Below, one piece after another: positions 26,974-41,500 of a stretch of DNA of 64,000 bases. Every line of letters begins with the position of its first letter. Position 1 is the stretch's first letter. The stretch lies in contig VXBA01005701.1 in assembly GCA_013399895.1 (NCBI GenBank), forward strand, positions 248,001 through 312,000, in the 5' to 3' direction. The notes under the pieces are model-generated. The model did no database searches. It was not told the DNA's origin and saw only the letters and a program-made list of their open reading frames with translations. Both the position numbers and the translations under genes were made by a program. The DNA is from Serilophus lunatus. Taxonomy: Eukaryota > Chordata > Aves > Passeriformes > Eurylaimidae.

Positions 26974-29900
26974 TTGCTCTGACTGACCTGGAGCCATCAG
27001 CACCTTCCTTCGTTCTGCAAGAGTGGCTGGCTACACAGAGGTGCTGGAGTTATCAGCTAGTCTGAAGCGTTCTGGTAGGATGCTAATGAGAACTGACAGC
27101 AAAATGGGTGCAGTAACAGAACAAATGTTAATGGGATAATATCCTGCTTTCATTATCTCCACCTGCCTTCTCTATTCACTCACCTTCAGAGATAATCCCT
27201 ACCATTTAATTTAATGAGTTTTTGTGTACGCTTGCTAGCTTTCCATTGCATTTTTAAAGCAGAAAAGCATGCTTATCAGGCAGGATTTTTCAGTGTCTTG
27301 CAGCTGCAATTAAAATGTTTGCAGAAAAAAAAGAATAACTATGTGGTAAGTTTTTGATCATGTAGTTTTGGTCTGCATTGCTTTCTGGATTCAAAAAAAC
27401 CACCACTCTCACCTCACATTTGCGCTTTCCACAAATTCTCCAGAGCAGAGGTTGATAGCCCCTCATTGTGGGTTTGCTTTGGTTTGTTGGGGTTTTTTTA
27501 GCCTTTTAGCTTAAAGTTTTTAATTACCTTCACTTACTGGAAACATTTTAGGAGGGATGTCAAAAAACGACAGTACAGAGAAACTCTCTCTTACATTTGT
27601 CCTGCTTGGCCAATGGATATTTGCACAATATATCTATTGGGCTCTTGCTGCTTTCCATTTCTGACATTTCTGTGACTTCAACAAAGGCCTTTCTTTTAAC
27701 CATTGACTTTCACCTACAAATCAGAGAGTCTGGCAAATGTCCATCATTAAAAAAGAAACTGATTTTTGTATAGATCTATAGCTCGATAGATAAATCTACT
27801 AATTATCAGTAAGGCAAATGAACTCGAGAGTCTCTCTCTGCTAGTTATGGCAGCCTGAAACCCGGCATTGCTATGCCACATGCGGTACCTATACCCAATG
27901 TGAAAGAGTGCCTGCCACAAACCCTATGCAGCTGATGTATCATTGAAAGAAAAAGGAGAAAGAAAGCAACACTAGTCACAGGCGGGGACATCCGGGGATG
28001 CAATATAAGTCTGTGTCAACACAAGAACCAGGACAAGTCCTCTCAGTATTCACTGAGTACATTTGGCTTAAGGCCATGTCTCTTTTTTTCCCCACCAATC
28101 AACATTGCTTTAATGATTAGGGGTTATGGCCGCAAGAATAGCACCAAACACTTAAAAGCAGACCTGAGCAATCATGAAGGTTGTCTGAAGATAATTTCTT
28201 CAGTTTTTGATACCTCCTTGAGTTATTTTTTGACCAAAGGCATTGGTCAGACATCTTAGGGAGAGGAAAGTGCTTGCTGCTCCTCAAAGGAGCAGATGTC
28301 ACTTACTGCTGCCTTCTTTGCCCGCTTCCTATTTTTCACAGCAATTGCTGAGGACTGCTCCTGACCTATCAGGATGTGTCTGTGGCAGTGTTCCAGGCGA
28401 GTAAACAACACTGGACAGTTTGGGAATATCAGACCGGGAAGGGTTTAGAAACACCATCATGGGCTGTCTCCTTCATTGTGTTAGTGACTGAACCACCCAG
28501 TGCTTGTTTCCTCCAAATAGCAGCCTTATAATTATTTCCTCTTGTCTAGTTCATTTTTAGAACTGTTTTAATTTCTCCTATTGTTGACCCTCTTAGTTTA
28601 GTCTATTAAGCTTTACATACACATGGAAAAAAATAACAGCACCTAACTTCCTGCCTTCCACTAGCCTCAAAAGTAACTCTAAGGACAATAGACATAAAGA
28701 ACCAGGAACGATATATTTTAAACTATGATATGATCACTGTTGTGATTTAGAAGGTTAAGATGGGCAAGATTTAAGGTATGAAAGAGCAGCTCATCACGTG
28801 TAATGTCTGTCACACACTCTGCAGGGGCAATGCATCTGGGATCATTAGCTACAGTTTGAGATGCTGCCCAAGGTCTAGTTTGCTGCAGCACTGTACTATA
28901 GATTTATCAGTTTGGTCTGGTTTTATTTTGCGCTTCCTTTTTCCCCCCAACAAAAAATCGGAGCTCTTGGTGAAACTCCTGGCAGGTGCTGCCTGTTTCA
29001 AGATGTTACAATACTTAACATTTTATCCAAAGTCTCTGATAATGTCCTTTAATATGTGATTTTACCTCCATGTTTAGTGTAATGTCTCCATTTCAAGCCA
29101 TTTCTAAGGAATTAAATCTAATTTCCCAACAATTTTCTTGTTAGTCTGTTCTAAATTTTAACAGTGAAGTGGCTCAATGTTGCTTTTGAATAGCTGGCCT
29201 GTGCCAGAAAGAAGAGCGCCTTTTTTAATACAGCTAATGGAGTAGGTCCTTCACATTGAAAGGCAGCAATATCTCTTTTGACTCCTTTAGGCTTCGTATT
29301 GGATCCTCGCTACTGCAGATCTGAGAGTCTCTCACTAGAGCTCTATAGCCATCTGCATCCAAAGCTGGACTCATTCATACTCAAATGCCTTCCGAGGTAA
29401 CCTCCTGGTGAGATTCAGCACTTGATGGCATGCGTTATCTACTTCGGCAATGAGAATGTATTGAAGCAGCTGACTCACACCAATGTTAAGCATCTATTAC
29501 TTAAGAAGAACCTCTTTAAGGGCAAGGCATCAGAAGGAATTTCAGCCTTGCAGTAACCCACACCACAGGCTGAAGAGCCTGGCTGTGAAGGGGAACTTCA
29601 TGATTCTGGGTGAGATACCTAGAAGGCTGATTGGAGAGAAGCGCTCAAGAATGAATTCCTGTCTGAGTGCTCTGCTTGGCATGAGGGGACTTTCAAATCA
29701 AACTACAACAAGCACTGGGAAAAAAAAAAGAGTCAGAAATATTTTTCTCTTGCTTGGATATGCCATCCTTGTGAAACTAGGCTTAGGAGCCTCAAATGCT
29801 TTTCTGTGCTCAAGGAAGTGATGTTATGACATGTATTTCCTTAAGCTTGAATGAAAAAGAAAGCACCTGTGCAATGTTGTGCGTGATGTCATAGTCCCTT

Positions 29901-30426
29901 CATCCAGGAAGCAGGAAATCTAGCTTTCATCCTTAGTCTCAGAGAGATTTACTCCAAAATTCCAACATCCCAGAAGAACTCTATACCAGACTGGTTCTTC
30001 TGGGAGACATAAGCCTTCACCTTCCTGCTGGAGATGAGTCAGGGTGAGTTATGACAGGTCAATCCAAAGATCCAAAAGGAGAGGAAATAAGCAAACATCT
30101 GATGCTGTGCTTTTCTGAGAAGGACACGCAGCAGGGTAGATGGGGTGTTCCCATCTGCAAAAGAGTCTTAGGTAGGGGGTCTCACAGTGGAGGCAGCAGC
30201 ATTCACTGCGAACCTTCTTCGTGTATTCCGAGAACTGATTCTTAAGCAGAAGCATTTCAGTTGTAAACACTGTACTGGGTCTTGTTTTCTTTTTCCACAT
30301 AAAATCTGTTTTCGGTTACATTACATAAAGATTATAGAAGAAGCTGTAAATTTTAGGGGTTTATTACAGTAAAAAGAGTAAGCATATAATATATAGACAG
30401 AAAGAGCAAGAGATGATATATGATAC

Positions 30427-30437
30427 ATATATATATA
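30427..30437. repeat. (TA)n microsatellite, short
   Basis: A short ATATATATATA tract in AT-rich DNA. No associated element. Confidence 0.6.
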
Positions 30438-32606
30438 CCTAGTCCTTTTATTGACAAAGGAATTTTATCATCAAGAAGAACTGTTATGACTCGTAACCTT
30501 AATGACTTTCCTTTTGTATAAAGTAGGGTGACAAGCAAAATACACAAATCCCTGACTTTGGTTTACTATACATATTTCTCTTTTTATAATTTTATGTCTT
30601 GTTGCTTTCTCAAAACCAGAAAATGAGCAGAAGCCTCCAGTTCTTTTCAACCACATTTTCCTGATGCAAATTTAATTTCTAATTTTTTTTTTAAAAGGTA
30701 TCACAAAAAAGTGCCATGAATATACAAAAATAAGCAAAGTCAAATTGAGGTGCTCTCTGTGAGCAAAGATATAGGTAGAAAAGAGGATGTCCGTTTTCCA
30801 TCTGACACACTCTCTGCCAAAAGCATGGTTTTCTGGTAGTGCCTTAGCACCATTAGCTGGCAAGAAGAACAGAGCAAATATGTCACTGCTTTGATCACGA
30901 AACGTAACAAATTTCATTCATGGCTATATTGGCTATCTAGCAATCTTTGGTTTTCTGCAACTACAAGCTCTATAGTATTTTCAAAACACAATTCCAAAAA
31001 TGTTCCTGTAGAAATAAGAAGGACATTTTTTTCATATGTTCCACTGGCATTGATGTCAGGCTCTGATTCACCAATAATGTAAACACATTTCTGAGAATGG
31101 AAGCCTTATTTATTTCTATTTCAGGATGCTGCATTAATTTATCACAAAGTATGAATCATATGACACCAAAATTTACTTGAAGTAAGAGACAAAATCTAAT
31201 AGCTCCCAAGCACATTCAGCATTTGTTGATATTCCCTAAACCTAACCCTAAAAAAGTTCTGGTTGACACACTTCATAACTTTCAAAGAAGGGAGAGCTAG
31301 TAGGGGTTAAATTGCATATGCCTGCATGCTGCTGCTTAGAAAGTAAAGCATGGGAGAAAATTAATTTTATCAAAGCTCTAGTTGCAGGTTAGTGTGCCCT
31401 AAACCTAAGTATATTACAGCTTCTCCCTACTCTCTGTGCCAGTTGGTACAACTACAATCCTGTTTACTCCTCTGCACGCGGCTCGGTATGTTAGATAGCC
31501 TATGCCATGATATCACAGCTGGTGCTGTGTCACTTGAATGCCTTTCAGTGCATGAAATGACACAATGAAATGAAGCAGAAAGACTGATGTGACATTTCTC
31601 AATAGGAAGTGTTTATCTCTGTTCCGTCAGTGGTTTAATTGACCTGCAAACCACGGAGGACTCTACAAACATTAAGTGAAGAGATCTTTAACAGACAGCA
31701 ACACTTTACACTAAAGTGTCTTTAAGTACACTTACTCATAGTATAAATGTACAATAAATAACGTATTTTAGATACGCATACTCTCAACATTAACAATTAC
31801 ACTTACCTTTGAGAATCCCCTATCTACATAACTGGAGTAAATTCATGCTTAGCATAATAAAAATATTTATGGTGTTACACAGTGAAATCTCTACTTGCCC
31901 ATATTACTTTCCCTCACTTTATTCCAGTCTACTATTAGTCTTACAGCTCAGTCACCAGAAGTTTGCAAGTAATTGTCATTAATGCGGTAAGTGACGCTGT
32001 TAGTGTCAATCCTATGCACAAAATGTTTGTTTTCTTGTCTTCTTCCCAAGAGAAGAGACATGCAGTTGAATCATATGGGTTTGGTACAGGGTTCTGGACA
32101 TTTTTACCTTCCATTCTTTTTTTTATTTTTTATTTTTAATGTACTGTGGAATCTAAGATTATCACATAACTGGGATACAGAGAACATGTTTGAAAGGATG
32201 CTGAGCATATGTATTCCACATGTGGCCATCTACCACAAGCCATATAATTCCCAGAATACCACAGAAAAAGATTTGTGTAGATTCTTGTGGTATGTGTACC
32301 GCCACAAGAAGAGAGCAAGAGATATCAAGATCAGTGGCAATGTCCTGTTTATGTTTGCTGTTTGGCTTACTTGCAGGGTCACAGGAAATTATTTATTTGC
32401 ACCTCTGTAAAGTAGCCATCACTGCCTTCCAGACATCCATGGGCCTCACCAATTGGGCATGAGAGAAAATGTGTGTCTGATCCCAAATATGGTGATTACT
32501 TTAGCAACCAAGACAGAAGGTAGAAGCCCCAGCACATCCAATGTGATATCCCTGTTCTTACTGTAGACAATTATTACTGTAGAAGGGAGCAAGAAGAAGT
32601 TATCTT

Positions 32607-32628
32607 AAAAAACAAACAAACAAACAAA
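32607..32628. repeat. (AAAC)n microsatellite
   Basis: Four to five AAAC units between A-rich flanks. It may be the decayed tail of a retroposon, but no body is recognised on either side. Confidence 0.75.
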
Positions 32629-35600
32629 AAAACCCAAAACAAAATCAAATTTGGAGTCAAGTTTAATATCAAAGAAGAGAAAAAAAATCTTTGATCTCTG
32701 CAAGCGGCCAGCAGAAACATGAAGCCTTTCATTAATGTGACACAACTTGTCACATGAACTGAGGTCACATCTACTTTTAATGCTGATCAGAAGGTCCAGA
32801 CATGAAACTGTCAAAGTCTGATGGCTCAAACATTAAACTCTGTGCTAGGTTCATCATATCTTGCCATTTAATCCCATCCATAATTTTATTTTAGAAGTAA
32901 TTCTGTATTCTTTCTCCCACAACTCTGTTAGCTATTTCAGAACCCGCTGTTTCAATGGTTGAAATATGTTTTCTAATTTCTGTTCTAAATATTAATACCA
33001 CAAGGCTACCAACATCCAAGAAACAGGCCCCAATGTGCCAGGCCCTTGGAAGGAAAGTTGATGGAATTTATGATATTCTTTAGATGGGAGTTCGTTCTTG
33101 ACTCAGATTATTTGTCTTCTGCAAAGATCACCATCCTTATTACACTAAGATTCATTACAGCAGAGGAAGGCTTTTGCTGGCCATGAGCATGCTTGAGGAG
33201 CTCTGGGTTTGCGTGCATAGTGATTTGTAGAAGCTGAAAAAAAAAGCTTTTTGACAGCTTTAGACAACCTATGTGCTGTAGAGTCCTGTGCCTTTTGAAG
33301 TTTTTTCAGTTTCAAAAGCCTGCATATACCACATTGCTGTACTCCAGCAAAAGGACATAAATAAGCAAAGCCAGGTCATCATCTACTGAGATTAGATTAA
33401 AACAGTTTGCTGGCCAGAGATGACAGAAAGGTGGCAGCTGTGATGTCATGTAGGATAAGCAGGACCTATTTATAACAATATTTCTAGACTGCAGTCCAAC
33501 TCAACCTATTAAAGCCAAGAGAATTACTCACTATGGCTACAAAATCATCAAACGCTTACTACAATCCACTTACATAGTTTCTGTCATGGCTTTATTTTAG
33601 ATCAATCACTCTTTACTATAATTTTAACTGTCAAATAAATGGGCTATTCTGGTAGTATTAGTGTAAAAGAAAGGTGTAAGAGCTGTAAAGATTGGGACTT
33701 CCTCCACTGAGATAGAAGTTTAATTCATTGATCTGAAATCAAACTACCTATCTCAATGGAGACAATAATGTCTTGGCCATAATTTTTAAAATATAAACAC
33801 AAGGGTTTGAGGGACAGAATTGCATGCATATCCCCATAAGTATGCCTGTTCACTGGAATTGTGGAATAATCTGTAATTTTAACAATACCATTTGAAAAAG
33901 TAGTTTTTTCTGGATTGCTTTTAAGTAGATATTCCCAAAAATAGCATAGAATTCTACCAGATTCATAAGTGGGGTGTTTATCTAGTGCTATTTGACAATG
34001 GTATGGTCAGATACCTGTATTTTTGCTAAGGGCAAGGAATACTTGTTGTCTGAGTGAAACAGTGGCAATTTCAGTTCAGAGGTCTCCCAGTGGAACATTC
34101 TTTCACAAGTCAGGAAGGATGCCTCATGTCTGTAAGTCTTGACCTGAGATTTGCCTTGGGAGTTAGGAGCTACAAAAGTAAACTAAAGAATAAGCAATGC
34201 AAAAGAGCCACATGTATCTGTACAAATGTGTTTTTTTACAAGTATATTTGTGTTTAGAGCACTCTTTAAAAGCTCAGTCCTGAAATAGGCTGCAGGTACT
34301 CAGGGTTGAGGGAGACATTTATTACCTTCAGTAGAATAGAAAGAAGGATGCTCCTAAATTGTAATGTAGCTTCAGCAATGAGAGTTTATTTTGATTCCTT
34401 TGTCTATACAAGATTATGTGTCTTTTTGAAACCATGGACACCATTGTGGCAAAGTACATAGAAGGTTTTAGAAATAATCTGTTAGTCCTAGGAACATTTT
34501 TAAGCTATGTTACAACAATTATCTTCCTTTTAAATAGGCTCTACTGTCTTCTTTATTTAATCGTAACTGAATTTCCTTTGAGAGTCTGGTCAAATATTTC
34601 AGCAGACACTGGTGAACAGTTAATGACAAAGTCTGTAAAATTTTGTGCACTGCTCATCATATTTCTATTGTGTTAATAACCTTTACCTTGTTTGCTTGCT
34701 TGCTTTTTTAAATGTGAAATATTCTTCAGGTGGGAACATGACTTGCATGCCACAGATTTTTCCTTGTGTTTATGCTGTATTGCAGCAAATCAATTTAGCA
34801 ATGCAAGGAAGAGAAGAAGTTGCTCTGACTCATCAACACCATCAGTGTAGTGGTGTGACAGTGCATAGGGCATTTGGCTGCTACATGTACAGGCCAGGAA
34901 AGGAACTCAGGTTCTTACCAATGTACCTCTGCAGACAGCTGTTTAATTTGCACAGGTTTGGTGCCTGTGAACAGCAAAGCCTGTCTTCCCTTCCCCGACA
35001 GTTACTAGACTGGTATCTCACCTAAGTAGATATCGAGGAGGCCCTGGTAGGGACAAACACTTCCAGCAGCAAAAGACTCACTGCTGGCACATCTGTGAGA
35101 CATGTGTAGGAAGAGGAGCTGCATGTGGCCCTGCAGACCCAGGCAGAGCTCTTGCAGCAGAGATGATTTCATCATTTCAGAAGAAAATTTAAGCAGGGTT
35201 TTATGTCCCAAAAGCATGTAAGAAATTACTTTTCTACTCTAAGTTCCAGGTTAACGAAAATTCTTAGTACATTACATATTTTTAGTACCTGATCTACCAG
35301 ATAATATAGCATGTTACAGCAGTAATCTAGTTCTATCATATAGACAGGTCACTCTGAAATAATATGCACCACAAATTAAACAATTACACTTTTATTGCTT
35401 AAAACACCCCTTTCAGCTTTTGTTGTCACTAAGGTAAAATGGCTTCAAACAAAAAAAATCCCTTTAAAACAAACAAACCAATGAAGGGTCATGAATCCTC
35501 AAAAATAACAATGCTGCAGGTCTATTTTGGTAATTCTCTTGGCAGAGTAATATGGAAGCTTCTCTCAAATGAACTACTTCCAAGTTTCAAGGGTACAGGT

Positions 35601-38499
35601 CATAAATAGATTGTTCAGGAAATTCACAAAGTTTGGGTATGATAAAGAGAGAGTAGATAATTAAAGGCAAATTTGTAATTTACCTATCTGACTGAGTTAC
35701 AAAGGCAGAGGACTTGTACCCCAAACAGAGCACCAGCATGTTTCTTTTTCTTAACCCCTTACAGTAGTTTTTTTTCGAAATTAAATCTCCATCCTTTTTT
35801 AGTGGAGACTTTATCTCCGGAGGGAGAGATAGCCTTTGAGCCAGGCAACGAGAGGACACAGTACAATAAAGGACATAGAGGTCTTTGTGATGACAACAGG
35901 AAGAGCTCAAGGAAGAAAAGAGAGCGGCGCTGAAGGATGTGTGCCAGAGAAGGACTGGGAAGAGATGCCGGGGCTGGAGAGGGAAGAAGGTGAAGGAGTC
36001 CTGGAAGTCGATGCTATTTCAAGAGATGGCACAGATAGGCGGAGAGCAGACTCCAGAGCACAGCCGCTGACCTTTCACGAGCTTCATGTTACCAGCCATC
36101 GGCCACAAGCACCAACAGCACTGGTTCATCTTCAGCAGAACCCCAATTCAGCCACTCACTGTGCCTCCTCTTTCCCTTAAGGGCAATACTTGCCCTCTAC
36201 AGCTTATTTTAAGCACCTTTGAACCTCCCGATTATTCACGCAGGCTGCGTTCACTCAGCATAGGGCTGGCAAAATTCGACACCACAGGATAAGAGGAGGA
36301 AAGAATGGCTTGATTGCTTTGCCAAAACACACCAGTTTATCTTTAATCATTGTCAAAGATGTAAAAATGGAAGTTTGAAGCATTTCCACTTCCCTTTTCT
36401 TATCAAGGGGAAAATGCACATAGAAATGACTCCATCATCAGGAAATAACTTTAAATGGGCAGAAATTATTGGGAAGACTTTCTTTTTCCTTTCAAGGCTT
36501 TTTTTTTTCACTGGACAAAATAAGTCTATAGATTTTATACTTCTTTCTTCTTGGTAAAAATATGGAAAATAGGCATTGCTCCATTATTTCTCTATTTTAA
36601 ACTTTATCTGAGTAAGAAAGTTTAACTTTCTTCTGTCCATCTCTCCCTATATATGCATATTAAACTGGGAAAAGGCAGAACATGATTGGCATTGCAAAGA
36701 TTTTTGCTCTAGTAATAAAAAGAAAATGGCAGATTCCAACTTGTAATTTTATTTATAACAAAAATATTTACATTAACCAGGATACTTTTTCCCGAAGGAT
36801 CCTAAAGCATTTTAGAAAAAAAACTCTAAAGGATAAAAGATGTGCTATTGATAGTCAGACATTTTTCTGTTGAAATTCAGCACCTTGTTGGCAGCAATAC
36901 CATCAAGTTACTTAGGACAAGAAGTGAAATATATTTAATCTAATTTAATTTAATTGCAAGAATAGTGTATGTGGCTACAGCAGTACTTTGATATGGCATT
37001 TGGTTATGTCACACATTTAATAGCTGTGTTATTGTGACAAGTGCTATGCAATTCTCCACAGCCCAAGTGGTCAGCACCATTTCATCTGAACAGTGGCATC
37101 TTCAATAGTATAGCACTACCCTAACCATCATTTGGGACAATGATTCAGTGCTGACTCAAAGGGGATAGGCTAACATGCTAATTTACATTGTTCTCTACAC
37201 AGTGGTTACTTGGACACCTTCTCCTCAAAGCAGGATTCTTGCTAAATTTACAAGTTTTGAGAACAGAAAGGCTAGTACATAGGGTGTGAAAACCTCCTTC
37301 AGGGAACTGGCGTTACTGTTCATTCTTAGTTTGCTCTTCTGATTTAGGTAGGCTGCAAAACAAAAATGAAAGTAAAGAAACAGTTCAAACTCTGTGACAT
37401 TTCAGCACACTTTTTACTGAAATTTAGATATATCCTCAAAACAACTGTCACTCTGTTTCCCATAAATGTTTTAGAGAGTTTGATTTTTTAAAAGTGGGAA
37501 AAATAGGAAGTTAAATCCTGCAGTTAGACTTGTTCAACTTGTATGCGATTGACCATCTCCAGCGAATACATGCACTGCAGGCACTGCAGAAGGTATCATA
37601 CCAAGAAGGTGCAATACAGTTTCTTTTCTCAATAGAAAGCCTGTCATGCTTGTTGTTTAGAAGCTTTTTGTGCCTTTTGGTTGTCCTCTTGTCCTGAAAC
37701 ATTTTTCTGAGGCATGTGAAGAAGTATGGCCTCTTAGTTACCTCCCCCAGCCCGTTTTGTGAGAGTAAGACAAGTTAATTGTGCTTGACGATATGGATGA
37801 CCCTTTCAAGTCAGGTAAAATGATACTGCCCTGCTTATCACAGGTAGATAACCATTAATATTACGTGTACTGTCTATGGGAAGAGAAAGGGTCTTGTTTG
37901 TTTTCATGTTTTCAAAGGTAGGAAACAAAGGGTCTTGTGGGGACATAGCACACAGCAGACAGTGCAGCCATACAAATGGAAGTTAAAAGACAGGAACCTG
38001 CAATTAAAATGGCTGAAAGACAAAACCCTGTCTGTTTCTTTATAGGGCTAACCCATTTCACTGAGGGGTGCAGAAGCAAAATAATATCATATTTAACTGA
38101 AGCAGAGCTCCTGACTGGAGCTCACTCCTGCTCAGTCATTACTTTTACTGAATGAATTCCCTAGTTCTAACTCATTTTTAACCAGGTTTGTGCATGTTCA
38201 CAAAACACCCTAAAATAATGGGTATCTCTCATAGCATGGGTCAGAAAATATTTTGTCCTTTAGTTCACATAAGATTCAAAGAAAAGGGAGTCTAGAGCCT
38301 GAAACCTTTGCATTATTGTAACATTAATCACTACAGCTTAGGAGCACAGCTCACAGTCCTTAACTCTAAGCAACTTATCTCAGTACAAGGGTTTTTCTTT
38401 GCAAACATGGGCACCACTCAGCTTATATTCCATAGAAGGGCAAAGCAGGTTGAGGAAGAAACTTGTCAGCTGGGTAAGTGTTGGGCATATTTATGAGCT

Positions 38500-38529
38500 G
38501 AATTTTACCTTGGTGAATTTTACCTTGGT
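38500..38529. repeat. 15-bp perfect tandem duplication
   Basis: GAATTTTACCTTGGT is repeated in tandem (38500-38514 and 38515-38529). No open frame of interest spans it. Confidence 0.85.
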
Positions 38530-41500
38530 GAAATATTTAGCACTCACAGAACAGAATTTACAGCTGGATGCAGCCTTCTGAGAACAGTGGACTTTGGAGC
38601 TAGCATTTCAGCTGATTTCTTAAAAATAATCCACACTTCAGCTCCCTAAAAAGCCTGAAAATAAAATGCATCTATTTGTAACATGCAACATGTATTGCAC
38701 TCTGAGGAATCACATATTTAAGTCAGTGGAAAATGTCTCATTAGCTTGAGCTGGCTTTGGATCAAGGTTCTGAAGGTTTTCAAAAGACATCGCCAGTGTG
38801 TGAGGGCTTCAGACAACCTTATTTTTGGAAGCAGAATATAATAAGTTTCTAGAGCTATTTTAAAATCCTATAACATGCACTGCATCATTTGTGGTAAAAC
38901 AACACGATAGCAAAGATCAAATTTATATTACATTTGACAGACTTTCTGTTATCTGCAAAACAAGAATGTTAAGTATAGAATTGCCAGGCAGGCAAAGAGC
39001 TGTTTGAGGAAAGGGATCTCTCAACAGAGCTCAGTGGAAACACTGCATTTCAGAGAATAATGAAGATCCCAGATCCCCTGTGCCTCAGTCGTTTGGAATA
39101 ATTAGGGGTTCACTTACTAAGGGTCAGATCATCTCTTTGACCTCTAAACTTCCTGATCTTTAAGCAGCTCCTCAAAAGAGGCAAAAATCAAACAAGAAAG
39201 TACTATCTGCCTTTTTAAGTGAGTTTTCTGGAAATCAAAAATATAATATTTCTCTGAAGTTAATTAAAACATTCTAAGTATTTTGGGGTTTGAAGTCTTT
39301 CAAAAAGACAACTATGGCCTTGGTTGAGTGAAAACTTAATTGAAATACCTTACAGAGAAGTAATTTATTTTTAAATGACTCTAAAGGAAAATTACCATTG
39401 CTAGTTACAAAACAACACTTTTTTTAGGTCAAATTTTTTTACATTTGGACATTTGACTTTCATTATGGAGAAGCTGTCAATTTGAAATTTCTTGGAAAAA
39501 CAAAAAAATTAGTGGGGAAGCAATCAAAATCGAGGGACTGATTTGTTTTGAAAATACTGGTAAAAGATCACAGTTTTAGTAGATTTGAAATAGTAGGCAC
39601 AAACCTTAATATCATGATGCTTGAAACATTTTCTAGCATGTCTGTTAACAAAGAGACATAAAAAACTATGAAGTTGAAAATGAATGTTTTGTTAATGTTG
39701 CCAATACAAAAAGAAAGTTATGTACATTTTAGTGAATAGAATGTGCTCACTCAATTTATATAAGGTTGCAAAACAAACTCTCACAAAGAATCTATAGTGC
39801 AATAGAATTCAGTATTGACACTACTGCGTTGCATTTAAGTGTTAACTTACTATAACAGCCACATGATTTCAGGTCACTTGCAGAATGAGACACTAAGGGT
39901 TTTAATTGGAAAAAAAACTATACCATTGTATGCTTATTTTTTTCCTATGTTTTGCAGAACAAACGGATCTTCTGACTTTCATCAGATAGCTCTGATAATG
40001 CATGATATTGCATGAAAACTTCATTCTTTTAAAAAAAAATCTTAGCATTTGAAAAATTGCTGTAACAATGTGCTTATCTTACTCTGCTATCAAAATAGAA
40101 TATTAAACTAGCAACTTCAGACAAATTAACAATTTCTCTGCTGCTCAGAGAAAGTCTGTCACAAAAAGCAGAAGTGTCAGAAACATCATGAAAATTCTTT
40201 GCCTTTGCTACTACCCTTGATTTTATGTAGAAGGCTCTAAGATCACAAAGATGTTCATGCACCCCATCCCCCTGAAATCATTATACTTGTTAGGTACTTA
40301 AATACCTTGAAGTATTTAAGCTTTATGCTGCAGTGACAGGCTGTAATGTGAAATTCTTAGGCAAACAGCAGTGCTCTCCCAAATTCAATTCTACAGTTAC
40401 AGGAATACTTGATCTCTTTGGTATTCTGAAGTAAAATTCCTCTTTATAGCAGTTTGCATCTAAGGTTTCATTTTATCTGCATGAAAACCCTTAGATATTT
40501 TGCTGAATCCTTTAAGAAAGGCTCTATTGACCTAGATAGAAAATAATTTGCAAGCATAAATTTTAGAGCTCTCATAAAACGTTATACATAGGACAAGTGA
40601 GGCCATATTACATAGAAGAATGGACTCTGTCCATGGAGTTATCAGTTAGGTTAGTGGTTAATATGTAATCTTCAATCTACAAACCCTGAAAAACGAACTC
40701 TCTGCACTTCGTCTCACCTCAAAAAATGTGTGGGTATAGTCACTTTCCATGATCTCATAACTGTTTTTGTTAACTTCACACTATTAAGCTGAGCAAAAGT
40801 TCTCCTTACATCTATTTTTTCTGCCACACAGAAAGCTTTCATGTTACAAAGCTACTTTAATATTTCTCCTGATACATGTAGTTTTATTATAGCATTTTTT
40901 ACCTAGTTGGAGCACTGAAATTATTTTATGGTCCAAAACTGTAACACATAAATGTATGTACCTCTAGAAGATGTATTTTCCTCACCTTATTCAAGAACCT
41001 AATACACCATCTTATATAAGATCCTTACCATTTTAACAAAATTGATCAAGCAAGGCAGCACTAACACTAAAATTTGATTTTATTTTTTTGGTTAGTATCC
41101 TTTTAAAAGCTAATCTGCATTATACCAGCCAAGTTCTATGTCAAGCCTGATTTAAATGCTAAGAATTTTTTTTTACTGCATTCTCTTCTCCTCACAAGCC
41201 ATGGGATAGACACACAGCGCAGGGTTACACAGATACCTTTATAACGACTTTTTTTGTTGCTGCTGCACACTAGAACTAGAAATCGCACAAAAATATCACT
41301 TGCACTAGGCAAGAATGGATTTGACTTTGTTATTTAGAAATGAGACATATACTCCAAGTTTCCGGGTGATATTGTGTTCCCTAAAAACCCTAAATAAAGG
41401 CCTTTTTCCTAAATTAAGATTTTGTTCCCTAAATAAAGACATAACCTACAAAAGTAACTGAACTTTTACTGAACCTCAAAGTATTGGCTTATCTCTTGGG

